A stretch of 64,000 nucleotides of DNA from Nematostella vectensis (lineage: Eukaryota; Cnidaria; Anthozoa; Actiniaria; Edwardsiidae). Below the pieces are notes generated by a model. That model did no database searches. It worked only from the letters and a program-made list of their open reading frames with translations, and was not told the origin of the DNA. Within the stretch, counting starts at the first letter, position 1; the number at the start of each line of letters is the position of its first letter. Made by a program: the position numbers and the translations under genes. The stretch covers positions 6,317,540 to 6,381,539 of the forward strand of contig NC_064042.1 of NCBI RefSeq assembly GCF_932526225.1. The letters are read 5' to 3'. Below are positions 23,331-36,700 of the stretch, piece after piece.

Positions 23331-25383
23331 TTGATAGTTCATTGTAATTTTAAGGCATTTTGTTTTCTTTTTACAGCTTTATCCAAGCACAAAGCCCAAA
23401 TGCGCAGATTAGCTGTATCGTGCTGAGGACTTCATTACATTGCGCTTAGCCGCATTTTGTTCGATGTGACTGAGATGCTAATGCTGCCCTGAGTTCAAAT
23501 ATCCATATTACATAGACACTTACTTTCTTGTATAGTGGAAAGCTGAGCAGGTGTACTCATAGCCCGCTTGAACGGACTTGCATTACAGCTATTGGCTGGA
23601 AATGAAAGTTTGTGTGTATGATTCTTTTTCGGGGTCGGTATCCATCTCATCGCGCGCTCTGATTGTCTCTCGCATGAGGTCCTTTATCTTACGATCCGGA
23701 CCCGCGCGCGGTCAACTAAACAGCCGTATTAGGTCCTCGGGCTCGGTCAGTAATTTCAAGACCTGGTAACAAATAAGTGATGCTTTATAAACGATCAAAC
23801 TATAATGCTGCATTTTTTTTCGCTGGAGTTATAACGTTTGCGGTAGGTGTGGTTGTTGTGTTTGCGAGAATATTATATGAAATCGAAAATTTTGTACGAC
23901 TAGAGGCATCCACTCCTCTCATGATGCTATCAGCGTATAAAGATCGTATAAAATCTTTAACCTCCAAGCCTATTTCAATGATTTGTTTGTGTGTCGTGAC
24001 GAATTTGTCGTGCTATAACGTGCTGGTAAGCGCTATTTAGTCCCCATCACGATAAATATTCTTTTGCTTTTGAATTCCTTTTGAATCCAGGCACTTGCTA
24101 GTTCCTTTGTAATGTTTTTATACTTCAAACGCTTCGTTTTGTCCCCTTTTTGCGAGTGTGCAAAGTATGACAATTTTACCCGGACTTTATTTTACTGTTA
24201 CGCATGCTTGATATAAATAGGGCTTTTTTTTTTAACTCAATCTCTATGACCTATAGTCATCAACTCTCCACCAACAAACCATCCCGATAAAATAAAACAA
24301 ATTTGGGTAAGACCAATTTATAAAAGTAATCAGATAATTTTTAAACTTCTGCAAAACAATATAAAGCGAGATTTGATTGCATTTATTCAACAAAAAGAAG
24401 TCTTGAATCGAGAAGAGTTTGGCACAAATGTTCGCGTTTATTACTTCAATTCATAACAAACACCGTCCGTAACGTAGACAGAGTAGGTCCCAGAAGTATA
24501 TAGACTAAGGATCTCGTAGTTATTTCGAAGATATTTCTGCAAAGCGGCTGAGATAAGTGATTGTTTTGACGGCATATATATTCGTTAGTTGTTTTATAAC
24601 AAGTTAGGGTAGGGAAAACAGAAGTCGAAAGATTCCATCGTTTCGCACTTTACTTGCCTGCTGGCAGTCCTTCATCAGGACCGCTACTAAAAGCGTTCTA
24701 ATATGTTCTAAAAGTTCCAATTTGTGCCGATTCTTTTATTGTTTTGTGGAATCAATGTGTCAAAGTTAACGACAGCGCGGATTACACTAAGGCAAACTGT
24801 AAAAGGATTACAACTCAATAAAATTGCCTTACAACTTAGAACATGCCTTGTTGTTGTCATATTTGTGTGTAATATACGATTTTGGGGAGTTTTCGTAACG
24901 GAATATATGACTTCTCTCCCCCTACTAAGGAAAGAAAAAGCAATTTTATTGGCAATGTTTCACAAAAAATCGCGACTTCAATCCACTCGTTTTACCTCTA
25001 AGAATAACAGCCCATTCCAAGCTACGAACAAGCTTTGAAACCATTGCCTGGGCTACCTGTGAGTACAGCAATACTTTACTATAATTGAAAAATTGGTTGT
25101 TTTTGATTTCGTACACTTGTCCTAAAACTACACTAGCCTTGCAACATCTAAATTTAGAACAAAAGAAATAGCTGGACTTGAAAGAATTTATTCATGACAA
25201 ACATCATGACAAAGCAGCTTTGTGGATTCAAATATCCAGTAAGTTATATTACTTATTCACCATATGTGATTATATAACATTTAAAATAATGACATCACAT
25301 ACTCACCATATTTGTGAGTGTGGAAATAGTTTTGATTCAATATCAACCAAGATCAAAACTTTACAACAACATTTTATTGTAAA
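23331..25383. other. No gene seen
   Basis: AT-rich intergenic sequence. The open frames at 23777-24040 and 24724-25038 have no family resemblance and no splice signals in frame. Confidence 0.35.
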
Positions 25384-26130
25384 CGCTGTGTCTACTTGCA
25401 CGGCTTCCGGTAAAGGAGGAAAAAAAATAGATGCACGGCTGTCTCGAGTTTTTTAGATTTTTAGCCTAAATAACAAGTTTCTGGCTTTAAAACACTTCCA
25501 CGATTATTTAGAACAGCCAAGCGACGATTTTTAGCCTGAAAAGCTATGCAACAACGGCCCGCAAATGCTCGGCAAAGTATGTACGAAGCGTGGAGTTCGA
25601 CATTTCATGCATCGTTTATTTCGTGTCGAGCACCCGAATGTCGCCTTTTGCGATTTTTTTCAAGCTCGAAGCCATCGTTTGACGGTTCTAAATAACGGTG
25701 GGAAGTTTTTAAAGTCAAAACTTTTCATTTGGGCTTAATGGTAAAAAGAAAAAAAGGAAGTGCATCTACTTTTTTTCTCCTTGCACGGCTGTTATGTCGA
25801 ACTCTACGCTTCGTTCATACTGTGCCGAGCATTTGCGGGTCACTCAATGCACAGCTTTTCAAGCTAAAAAACATCTCTTGGCTGTTTTTAGCAATCGCTT
25901 CGTTCATACTGTGCCGAGCATTTGCGGGTCACTCAATGCACAGCTTTTCAAGCTAAAAAACATCTCTTGGCTGTTTTTAGCAATCGTGGAAGTGTTTCAA
26001 AGCCAGAAACTTGTTATTTAGGCTAAAAATCGAGAAAATGGGAGACAGCCGTGCAGCTAGTTTTTTTTCCTCCTTTACCGGAAGCAAGTAGTGCTTCAGA
26101 TTTCCCACAAGAGTGCAAATAGACACAGCG
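25384..26130. mobile_element. Fold-back element with ~120-bp inverted termini
   Basis: CGCTGTGTCTACTTGC, CTTCCGGTAAAGGAGG, GCACGGCTGTCTC and CTAAATAACAAGTTTCTGGC (25384-25500) recur inverted at 25990-26130. The interior holds an 89 bp tandem duplication (from 25807 and 25896: CGCTTCGTTCATACTGTGCC) and an inverted, diverged third copy of the same block near 25520-25600. No transposase and no obvious target duplication. Confidence 0.8.
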
Positions 26131-26721
26131 CATTGTCAATTCACAATTGAATAAAGTTAGTCTATGTTACTTGACTAAAAAAGTCCAAGTTAATAGCTAT
26201 GAATTACAGCATCGCTATTTGCTCATTTACCTGGTACATAGAATCTGGAGAAACTTTCATTCATATTAGTTTAGACATTTTGTTTATGAGCATATTTTCA
26301 TGAAATTGACATTAATCAAAAAATATTTCAAGACATCTTCCCAAAATAGCAATCGCAGGGATTCTTCATAAGTTCAACTACTCCTCCAGATATTGGTAAA
26401 TCATGTATAGTAGGAGTTTATAGAATCTAAAACCAATAACCAACAACAAAGTTTAAAATAATAACAGCAGTATAAGTCTTTGTTTTGGTGTTGATCAAAT
26501 ACTGGATGCTGGACCATCACCAGACTGTAAGGAAACTGATCTTGGTTACAGTAGTGGTGCAAGCCAAAGCCACACTAAAAAGCTTGAATATCATTCTGTT
26601 CCCCAGCAGAATTTTCAGTATATTGCAATTGGCCATTATATTTGGCGATCCTTTGAGTGGGATCCCTGTACTATTTTATATGTATGCTACATAAGCGTAA
26701 GCGCAATTTAGCATAACTTTA
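26131..26721. other. No gene seen
   Basis: AT-rich intergenic sequence without recognised features. Confidence 0.35.
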
Positions 26722-26930
26722 AACTCATCGTCTGATAAGTTTGGGGTCAGGTATCGGATACTTGGTAACCGCCTAACCAAGCGCACCCGAGGAGCCAGGT
26801 CTCCGGGCCCCACAGCTCCCCCCCCCCCCCCCCCCCCCCCCCGGGGGATACCCGTCACACTTTTCAGTTGAATATACTTACCTAGTTAGTTGCATGCTAC
26901 CCTAAGGGTGTGGTGGGAGGGGCCTAAAGG
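26722..26930. repeat. GC-rich structured repeat, copy 3 (A-B)
   Basis: AAACTCATCGTCTGATAAG through CACAGCTCCCC, a long C run (26818-26842), then GTCACACTTTTCAGTTG and GGGTGTGGTGGGAGGGGCC. It ends about 140 bp before the receptor's start codon, so it may overlap that promoter or 5' UTR. Confidence 0.7.
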
Positions 26931-27072
26931 GACCCTTAACAGCAGCCACTTCTCCTGTATTATCGCTTCATTTAGATACGCTATCCACTACTGTGGCGCT
27001 CTCAACTGCAAGGCACAAGTTCAGTGGAACAAGGGCGCAGGGAGAGAGAATTTCCCCAGCGTTGAAGTCAAA

Positions 27073-27707
27073 ATGAGTTGTGGGGCTACCAACGTTAGCT
27101 GGGTCCTTCTTGGGCTTCTTGCGATTGCCTTTTTCGGTGGAACTGGTGAGTTGGGCGCTGCATGTGTTTACGAAAAGTTTTTACTAAAAGTTCTGAAGTA
27201 TCCAGAACTTTTTTTCAGCTTAACATCTAGACTGGCAGTTGTTGTTTCTACGTTTTTGACTCGGACAATTTTTTGTCTTTGCTTATGTAAAACTATTTCA
27301 TAGAATAAATTCAAAATAGAATTAAACAATATAAGCTTTAATTCATATTTCAGATTCATTCAGTTTTACCAGCGAGCCTTCCAACCCGACCTACTTGACC
27401 AAAGGCACGGTGGGAAATCTGACCTGGGAATACGCGGCAGGCACTGGCGAGACCGTACACGACCGCATCCTTTTCCAGAAAAACAATGTAAAAATGGGAT
27501 ACGTGGATAAAACAGAAGCAGGTATTACTAGAAATATATACGAACTATACCGTGGTAGCTATGACATCGCGAGTAGCTTCAATCCCGTGACGCTGATATT
27601 CAAGAGTCCAATAGACTCTGCTACACACGACGGCGAGTACGCGGTAGATATCCAAATAGAGGAGACCGGTGAACAAGTCGTATCAAGAGCAGCCATCAAT
27701 GTTATCG
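27073..27707 (+). CDS. Receptor exons 1-2: signal peptide and first Ig domain
   Basis: Exon 1 (27073-27145) is MSCGATNVSW followed by a hydrophobic core LLGLLAIAFF, then a GTGAG donor in phase 1. Exon 2 (27354-27707) is a 118-codon V-like Ig domain. It has NLTWEY on strand B and DGEYAVDIQ on strand F but lacks the canonical cysteines, as in the N-terminal domain of CEACAM-type proteins. Donor GTAAGT. Confidence 0.85.
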
Positions 27708-30700
27708 GTAAGTGTTATAAAATCATTATTATTTTTACGAAAAAATAATTGTCTAACATTACTTAGGCAAATGTTCTCAAAGAAGGTCTTTATGTTAAGG
27801 AAGAAAAAAATCTAAAGAACTAAAATTATAGGACTGGAGACGCTTTGTGGAAATTTTGAGATTTCGAAATTTTAAAAGTTATTCCTTATTTAGCACTTAT
27901 TTTCTATGATTTTTGAAAATTGATAATAAATGACGGAGCCTCTTTTTCTACAAGCCAAAACCCGATCAAGCAAATCGGTTCTAGTTGCAAATCTCTTGTA
28001 AAATAAGTTCATTTATAGAGTTAAGCCGAACTGATCATTCTCCCTTCGGCTTTTTAAAAACTCCTCAAACATTTCAACCAGCCTAGTACTTTCTCGCAAA
28101 CAATGTTTTGTATATGTTAATGACGTGTACCGGCTTTAATATATTATGCGTATTTGAATAGCGGAAGTTCTCGAAACTATCATTAAACATAATCAGCAAT
28201 AGATACAAAGTTTTAATCAACTACGATTTGGACTCGCTGTGTTTTTATTCCAGTAAAACAGAGCGAGGGAAGAATAATATCCATTTCATTTTGAAGGCAA
28301 TTTTCTTTCTTGGGAGAATTCAATGCAAAACAAGTATTAAATTGTCTTTTCTCCAGTACTATAGAGTTAATTCTAGATATCATTTGAAATGTTTTTAATG
28401 TGCCTACAATGTGCATGCTGTGAAGGAATGCTATTAATTTTGGTACAACAATAACAGAAATTTCATCCATGAATTAGCGAGATGGTTAGACAAAATGAAA
28501 TTTTTTAAGACTTTTCAAATTTCTTTCAAAACTTATCCTGTATGCGTAGTTAGAAAATAAGAATATAGAAAATATATTTTTTTCTGGCAATATACCTTTT
28601 TTATATTTTTATCCTCTCAGCTTTTCAAGAAATAAAGATATACAAACAAATTTTTAGGAATTCGCGTCGTGGAAAACCGATTTGGATACGAACAGAGGCT
28701 ACAGTAGACGGAATGGAAAAAAAGAAAGCGCTCAGCCGTTCCCGTCCTTTTATCAGATTATTCCTTATTTGTTTCTTGTTTAGATTTCAACGACAACAGA
28801 ACGAGAAGAGAACGCAATTTTCTCTCAACAAACTTCCATTTTCAGACCACTATTATTATTAGTTAAAATGCATCGAAAACATGTTTTTATCTTTTGATAG
28901 AATATGTTATGGAATTTGAAATTTGCAATAATATATAGATTTAGGCACTGCCTAAAGGCGGAGCCAGCATTTGATACCTTTTTGTGTTGACTGATAGGGG
29001 TAATTTAGGGGGATCTAGGTGTCTTTAAAATGTTTTTTTTTTAATGAGATTAAAAAAGTCATTTTTTACTGCCATGTCTTTATGAATTGTAAAGGCTCGT
29101 ACCTAGGAGGGGTGCGAACACCCCCCCCCCCCCCCCACACACACACACACAACAGACAAAGGAACACTTTCGATTCTCAATAGACGTGCTATTATTTGTA
29201 GACAAAACTCAGTCTGGTATGTAGCCAAATCCGACATTAAATCCCCCTTGAAATACTGCAAAGGCGCGGTCAGATTTTTATTAGAGAACTCTCCCCCCCC
29301 CCCCCCCCCCCCGGAAATATAAGGTCCACTTTTCTCACCCCACCAAGAAAAATTCTCGGTATGGGTCTGTTGCATTGGCCCCTCCAAATGTATCAAGCAA
29401 GCACTCATTTCATAATATTAAATATGCAGTATGAAAGTGAACAAATACTAAACCTTGGTAAGAAAAAGGCTGTCAAACTTTAGGTGTCTTAGTTGAGTCT
29501 AATGGTCAACTCTTATTTTCCCTCTTATTTAACTCTACTATCTATATTTTGTTTATTATCAAAGTAGCATTCTAACAAACTTTGACCTTGTGAATAATAT
29601 ATCAAGGATGTAACAGTATTCCAAAGAATTTGATGCCATACTGTAGTTTTCACGTACTGCAACTAATTATTCAGAAGAATGTGTTGAAATTAAACTCCAC
29701 AAATATACCTCCTGACATGCATTACATATTGGTGCACCCACCCTTTGGCCTTTTTTTTTAGAAACTTTGGATCCACCCATACAGGCTACTAAAAAATGAA
29801 TGCAATGGAGGCAAATCCTAAATTACTGAAAGTTTTTAATTACAAACCAAACCATGTTCATTGATCTATGTTGGAGGCAGAGAGAAATAAATATACAAAT
29901 AAACAAAAAGTCAATGGGGAGCGAAGAAAAGGGGGAAATGTGACTCTATTTGAAAAAAATGTTACTCTATTCTAAAACATTTATAACATTAATGCAATAA
30001 TAAATTGACTAAGCACTTTCCTAGTATTTTTCCCTTTCCCTTTTACCTTTAGGATTGATATAAAACTATTTTCTTTACAAATTTATTAATGAAAAAGCAC
30101 AAGTTTCTTGTTATCTAGTTTATATAATTTAAGTACTGTATTAAAGTTATATTCTGACCAGGTTTGCCCTTGCAAAGAAACAAATAATGAATGAAACAGC
30201 ATTCCAAAGATATAATGATACAGTTATACATTTCACGTGCCATATGGAAGTTTGTCCATCACATACTGGTAAACTCCATCACCAAGGATATTACAGTCAT
30301 GTATTACATCTTCGTTTGGTGCACCCACCCTTTAGTATGGTGGCCTGCTGTTTTATAGAAACCCTGGATCCACACATGCTAATGCTACTCCAAAATTAAA
30401 TGCAATGGAAAAGAACAAATTTACTTGGGAAGCAAATTCTAAAAAAAAATCCTTGATATTAATGAAAGTAGTGCTAAATGAAAATGTTTTATTTCAAACA
30501 TAACCTATTTAAATTTATTTAGGATGCAGATGGGAAACAGCAAATAATATCAATTGCATACAAAAATAGTCAGCAGAGAGAAAAAAAAGGAAGAAATCAG
30601 AGTATATCTTTGACAAAAAAAATTAACAATAATGCAACAACACTCTCCTAACATTTCCCCTTTCATCATTATCTTTAGGTTGATAGATAAATGTTTTCTT

Positions 30701-33700
30701 TACAGATTTATCATTGAGAGCAAGTATTTTGCTCTAAAAAAACCTATTACACTTATACTGTTGTATAAAAGTAAGAAATCCCCTACTATAATATCTTAAT
30801 ATTTGCCTAATTTTATGCCTTCTAGCCTTTAGAATCAATCATGGCCCTTTCCCTATTACCTTTAGGATTTATATAAAACTGTTTTCTTTGCAAATTTATT
30901 AATGAAAAAGCACAAGTTTGTTGTTAACTTTATATAATTTAAGTACTTTGATCTAATAAAAACCTCTTCCCTTTATGGAACTTGTACCAGTGCTACATTC
31001 TGTCCAGCTTTGCCCTTGCAAAGAAACAAATAATGAATGAAACTGCATTCCAAAGATATAATGATACAGTTATACATTTCAGGTGCCATATGGAATTTTT
31101 GTCTATCACATACTGGTAATACTCCATCACCAAGGATATTATAGTCATGTATTACATAATCGTTTGGTGCACCCACCCTTTGGCCTTTTTTTTAGAAACT
31201 TTGGATCCACCCATACAGGCTACTAAAAAATGAATGCAATGGAGGCAAATCCTAAATTACTGAAAGTTTTTAATTACAAACCAAACCATGTTCATTGATC
31301 TATGTTGGAGGCAGAGAGGAATAAATATACAAATAAACAAAAAGTCAATGAGGAGCCAAGAAAAGGGAGAAATGTGACTCTATTTGAAAGAAATGTTACT
31401 CTATTCTACAACATTTATAACATTAATGCAATAATAACTTGACTTAGCACTTTCCTAGTATTTTCCCTTTCCCTTTTACCTTTAGGATTGATATAAAACT
31501 ATTTTCTTTACAAATTTATTAATGAAAAAGCACAAGTTTCTTGTTATCTAGTTTATATAATTTAAGTACTTTAATCTAATAAAAACCTCTTCCCTTTATA
31601 GAACTTGTATTAAAGTTACATTCTGACCAGGTTTGCCCTTGCAAAGAAACAAATAATGAATGAAACAGCATTCCAAAGATATAATGATACAGTTATACAT
31701 TTCACGTGCCATATGGAAGTTTTGTCCATCACATACTGGTAAACTCCATCACCAAGGATATTACAGTCATGTATTACATATTCGTTTGGTGCACCCACCC
31801 TTTAGCATGGTGGCCTGCTGTTTTATAGAAACCCTGGATCCACACATGCTAATGCTACTCCAAAATTAAATGCAATGGAGAAGAACAAATTTACTTGGGA
31901 AGCAAATTCTAAAAAAAAATCCTTGATATTAATGAAAGTAGTGCTAAATGAAAATGTCTTATTTCAAACATAACCTATTTAAATTTATTTAGGGTGCAGA
32001 GGGGAAACAGCAAATAATATCAATTGCATACAAAAATAGTCAGCAGAGAGAAAAAAAGGAAGAAATCAGAGTATATCTTTAATTAAAAAAATTAACAATA
32101 ATGCAAAAACACTCTCCTAACATTTCCCCTTTCATCATTATCTTTAGGTTGATAGATAAATGTTTTCTTTACAGATTTATCATTGAGAGCAAGTATCTTG
32201 CTCTAAAAAACCTATTACACTTATACTGTTGTATAAAAGTAAGAAATCCCCTACTATAATATCTTAATATTTGCCTAATTTTATGCCTTCTAGCCTTTAG
32301 AATCAATCATGGCCCTTTCCCTATTACCTTTAGGATTTATATAAAACTGTTTTCTTTGCAAATTTATTAATGAAAAAGCACAATTTTGTTGTTATCTTTA
32401 TATAATTTGAGTACTTTGATCTAATAAAAACCTCATCCCTTTATGGAACTTGTATCAGTGCTACATTCTGTCCAGCTTTGCCCTTGCAAAGAAACAAATA
32501 ATGAATGAAACAGCATTCCAAAGATATAATGATACAGTTATACATTTCAGGTGCCATATGGAATTTTTGTCGATCACATACTGGTAATACTCCATCACCA
32601 AGGATATTACAGTGAGTCATGCATTACATATTCGTTTGGTGCACCAACCCTTTAGCATGGTGGCCTGCTGTTTTATAGAAACCCTGGATCCACACATGCT
32701 AATGCTACTCCAAAATTAAATGCAATGGAGAAGAACAAATTTAATGGGGAAGCAAATTCTAAAAAAAATTCCTTGATATTAATGAAAGTAGTGCTAAATG
32801 AAAATGTATTATTTCAAACATAACCTATTTAAATTTATTTAGGGTGCAGAGGGGAAACAGCAAATAATATCAATTGCATACAAAAATAGTCAGCAGAGAG
32901 AAAAAAAAGGAAGAAATGAGATTATATCTTTGATAAAAAAAATTAACAATAATGCAACAACACTCTCCTAACATTTCCCCTTTCATCATTATCTTTAGGT
33001 TGATAGATAAATGTTTTCTTTACAGATTTATCATTGAGAGCAAGTATCTTGCTCTAAAAAACCTATTACACTTATACTGTTGTATAAAAGTAAGAAATCC
33101 CCTACTATATTATCTTAATATTTGCCTATTATTATGCCTTCCAGCCTTTAGAATCAATCATGGCCCTCAGGTAGTCATTGGTTGGTTTTACCTAAATAAA
33201 AGTGAAAACAATTAATTATTTTTTCTTTCAAAACAATATTTTCATCATGCCATTTATAACCTTACTAATTTTCCACAACTATTTGAATAAAAATAAATAA
33301 ACACATTAGAAAGTATGCAAGATGCAGACAATATAAAAGTAAAAACAATATAGGTAATAAGGGTTGCATTTAGTTTTTTTTATTTTCGAAAAGAAAATTC
33401 TTCTGTAATTGTAAAATTATTGTTGTTTTGATAATGTTGAAAAAATTTTGCTGTATCTTTGAAAAGACTAAATACACAGAATATAAAGACAAGAAAGGTC
33501 TTCTTTAACAATATATGACAGGATGATATTTGTCAGCCTTTATAAAATATCTCAACACAGTCAATAAAGTATTGAGAGAACGAAGAATATCAAAGGATGT
33601 GTTATGCTCAACATGTTTGATCACGACCACGAATTCTCAAAGCAAACTCTAGAAACAAATGTATAAATCCAACAAGCTAAGTGGCATTGATACAGTAACT

Positions 33701-36700
33701 AGACTACTACGTATTTCTGTCGTTAAATTCTTATAGCTGAAAACAAACATCAAGGCCCTTTCTTCTCAGGATCTCCTTACATAAATATAGAAGTGAATGA
33801 ATATACAATGGTAGTGTAGATCCTCCATAGTCCTCCTCTATAGACCTTTTTTTAGTTGTTGCGACGGGCGGGATTCACGAACACTCGGGTAGATTTTACT
33901 ATCGACTCGTACTTCAGACAAAACTGTTCCTAAAAGACTTCAGTCCATTTGAATCCGCATACTTTCTCATTAAATACTGCCTTTGTTTCTGTGAACATAC
34001 GAGTTTTGAACTAAAACTCAAAAGCGTAAGACCGAGAGGGGCCTGAGAGTTGCGTGGCTGGATTACTCTGGCTGGCTGGCTGATTTGTGACACCACAGGG
34101 TAACCGCGCCATGACCACAAAACCAAGTCGCATAGCTTACCATATTTCTATACCTATGGAGCTCCGCGCGCGGTCTGCGTCCGCGCTGGCTTCGCTAATA
34201 TTTCGCCAAATTTACTTCCACGCAAAATTGTTCTCCCACAGCATGCATTAGGAGCCGCGTAACAGTCATATTGCATCAAAACTTGTGTTTTGTTTGGTCA
34301 ACATGCGACATAAAATTAAACATTATTTACAAGCTTTACAACGAGGGTAACAAAATGATGATTTCATTGTTATTTTTACAGATCCTCCTACGGTAACCAT
34401 TTCTAATGCAAAAGTGTCTGCGGTGACCGGTTCTACTGCAGTGCTGACAGCTAACTTCAGCGTGCCGTCTGAAGTGTCTCACGAAAAGAAATGGAGTAAG
34501 ATCACAATCTTTCCATTTTCTTATTCTTCTATTACTTGTGTCCCCTCCCATTAAATTTTACAAACAAAGAATTAGCTTAATTTCATTTATCGTTACGGAC
34601 TTCGGGAACGTTCCGACGTTGCTCCATCTTACAAGCAAAAAATAAGCTTAATTTGCCCCCTACGGTCTTCGGGAAAGTTCCCGAGGGTTCCCGACGTAGC
34701 TCCATCTTACAAACGAAGAATTACCATAATTTGATTTATTCCTACGGACTTCGGGAACGTTCCCGACGTAGCTTCATATTACAAACAAAGAATAAGCTTA
34801 ATTTCATTTATTCCTACTGACTTCGGGAACGATCCCGACGTAGCTCCATCTGCTCTCTTGATTAGAAACCATGTCTCTAGCTCATCTATGCTTAATTTGA
34901 ACTTTAAAATCGAGTCGCATAAACGTGTTTTTCTTGCCGTTGCCGTTAATTATGTTCCCTATTTTTACTCATCGCCTAAAACAAACATCAAGTAACATGT
35001 CATCCACGTCTCCATGGGCGAGGGGAATAAACTTTCGTAATTTGTGTTTGCTTTCCTCGCAGACTCGGTTTCGAGTCGCATGACCAAAATATTAACTGTT
35101 TAATTTTTTTTAATATGGCCTAAACTGCTGCTATATACATGCTGCTCTGTGTCTATTTTTTCTTTAAATGCCTAATGGTTTCCCCCCCCCCCCCGACCCT
35201 TCCACTACTAAGCAAATCCTTGCCACCCGCCTAACATTTTTGTATCAACGTTAATCAGCCTTCCAAGTTCAAGGCTCCTCCTCCAGTCGCGAGGTCGGCC
35301 AAGGTGACAGCCTGCACCTGCCAAATGTGCGATCAAACCAGACAGGGAACTACACCATCACCGTCAGCAATCAGTACGGAGGCCGAGCTAGTGCTACTGT
35401 CGAGCTCCAAGTCAATTGTGAGTTTACTGTCAAGTGATAAGCCATTGGGGCTTCTCTGTCCGCCGCCCTTTCATCAACCTGGCAAAGTTAAAGCCTCATT
35501 GTCACCAGTTTACTTCCGGTCGGTTACGTAACAATATCCGAAGATTTTTAACGAAAAACGCGAAAAGTATTTCAAATATTGAAAGCAGTGTGTCTATTGG
35601 AAGTTTCTTTGAGGATGTGATTGATAAATTAGTGCGGATGGCCTGTCTCGGATTTTAATAGATTCTTTTGTCTTTTAACGGTTGAGGTTTCCGTCGGACA
35701 TCCGGAAGTAAACTGGTGACAATGCGGCTGTTTGCTGTTTGTTTATATCATTCATTTTTCTACTTTTTGCTGTGCAAGGTGAACTTGCGGGGATCCAAAG
35801 ATTTGAATAGACGCGATTCCATTTATAGCCCAATCAAATTACCATTCTTCTACAAAACTCTCTCCACAGCCCTACCAACAACCACACTGACAGCTTCTAA
35901 TGCAAGCGCATGCGTAAATGCAACTGTTACGCTGACCTGCTCCGCCACAGGCTACCCCGCGGCCTCCGAGTTCGTCTTGTATCTCGGCAGCCATGAGCTG
36001 GAACAAAACAGTAACGGGTCTTTTTCTGTTATTCTCAAAACTCCTGGATCAGCCGAGTACAAATGTAGCGCCAAAAACGAATACGGTGCCAGCGTTAATG
36101 CAAGCGTGACCATCACAGCTAAAGGTAAGGACTCACTTTCCAGATTAGCCGTAGCAGGCCACGTAAGATTAGGGGGGGGGGGGGGGGGCGGGGGCAATAC
36201 AGAAACATTAAGAAAATATTGTGGGGACAGCCACGCCCCTTCTGGTCATTTCCTTATAATTTTTGAAGATATTGGGGGGGGGGGGGGGGGGAGGGACATA
36301 TGCCCCAAGTGCCCCACCCCTTGCTAAGCCCTGAGATAAATAAAAGTCCTACAGCCTACAGCGCGATAGCAAGGATTTGTCAGGTGTTAATTTGTTAGCA
36401 GTCGTCTCGTATTATTTAGTGACTCTTGGCTCCTTTTTAAGCTAAGAAAGATTGAATGTTAACACCCTAGTTGAAATATTTGACGGTAGTAAGAAAACGC
36501 CGATCTTCTAAAAAAGCTTCATGAAATGGAACCGGTCTTTTTTCCGGTATTCGTGTCGCGTGGAACTGTTTCGCATTATTCGATCAATTCGCGGGTGCGG
36601 CGTTTATTAGAAAGTAGCGCTTGACTAATGCATTCATTCTTAAAAAAACACAAGCATATTTTTTCAGTAGTCGAAGTATCGAACAAAAATCTATGAAAAA

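Noticed and set aside
24640..24700. TCCTTCATCAGGAC as part of a Penelope-like or LTR end
   Set aside because: Single occurrence, no partner repeat and no reverse-transcriptase frame nearby.
26870..26882. ATACTTACCTA resembling the 5' end of U1 snRNA
   Set aside because: The match ends after about ten bases; the downstream sequence lacks U1 stem-loops and an Sm site, and it is part of a repeat family.
30187..33215. Several 60-87 codon open frames
   Set aside because: They fall in the 1468 bp tandem repeat and are not kept open between its copies.
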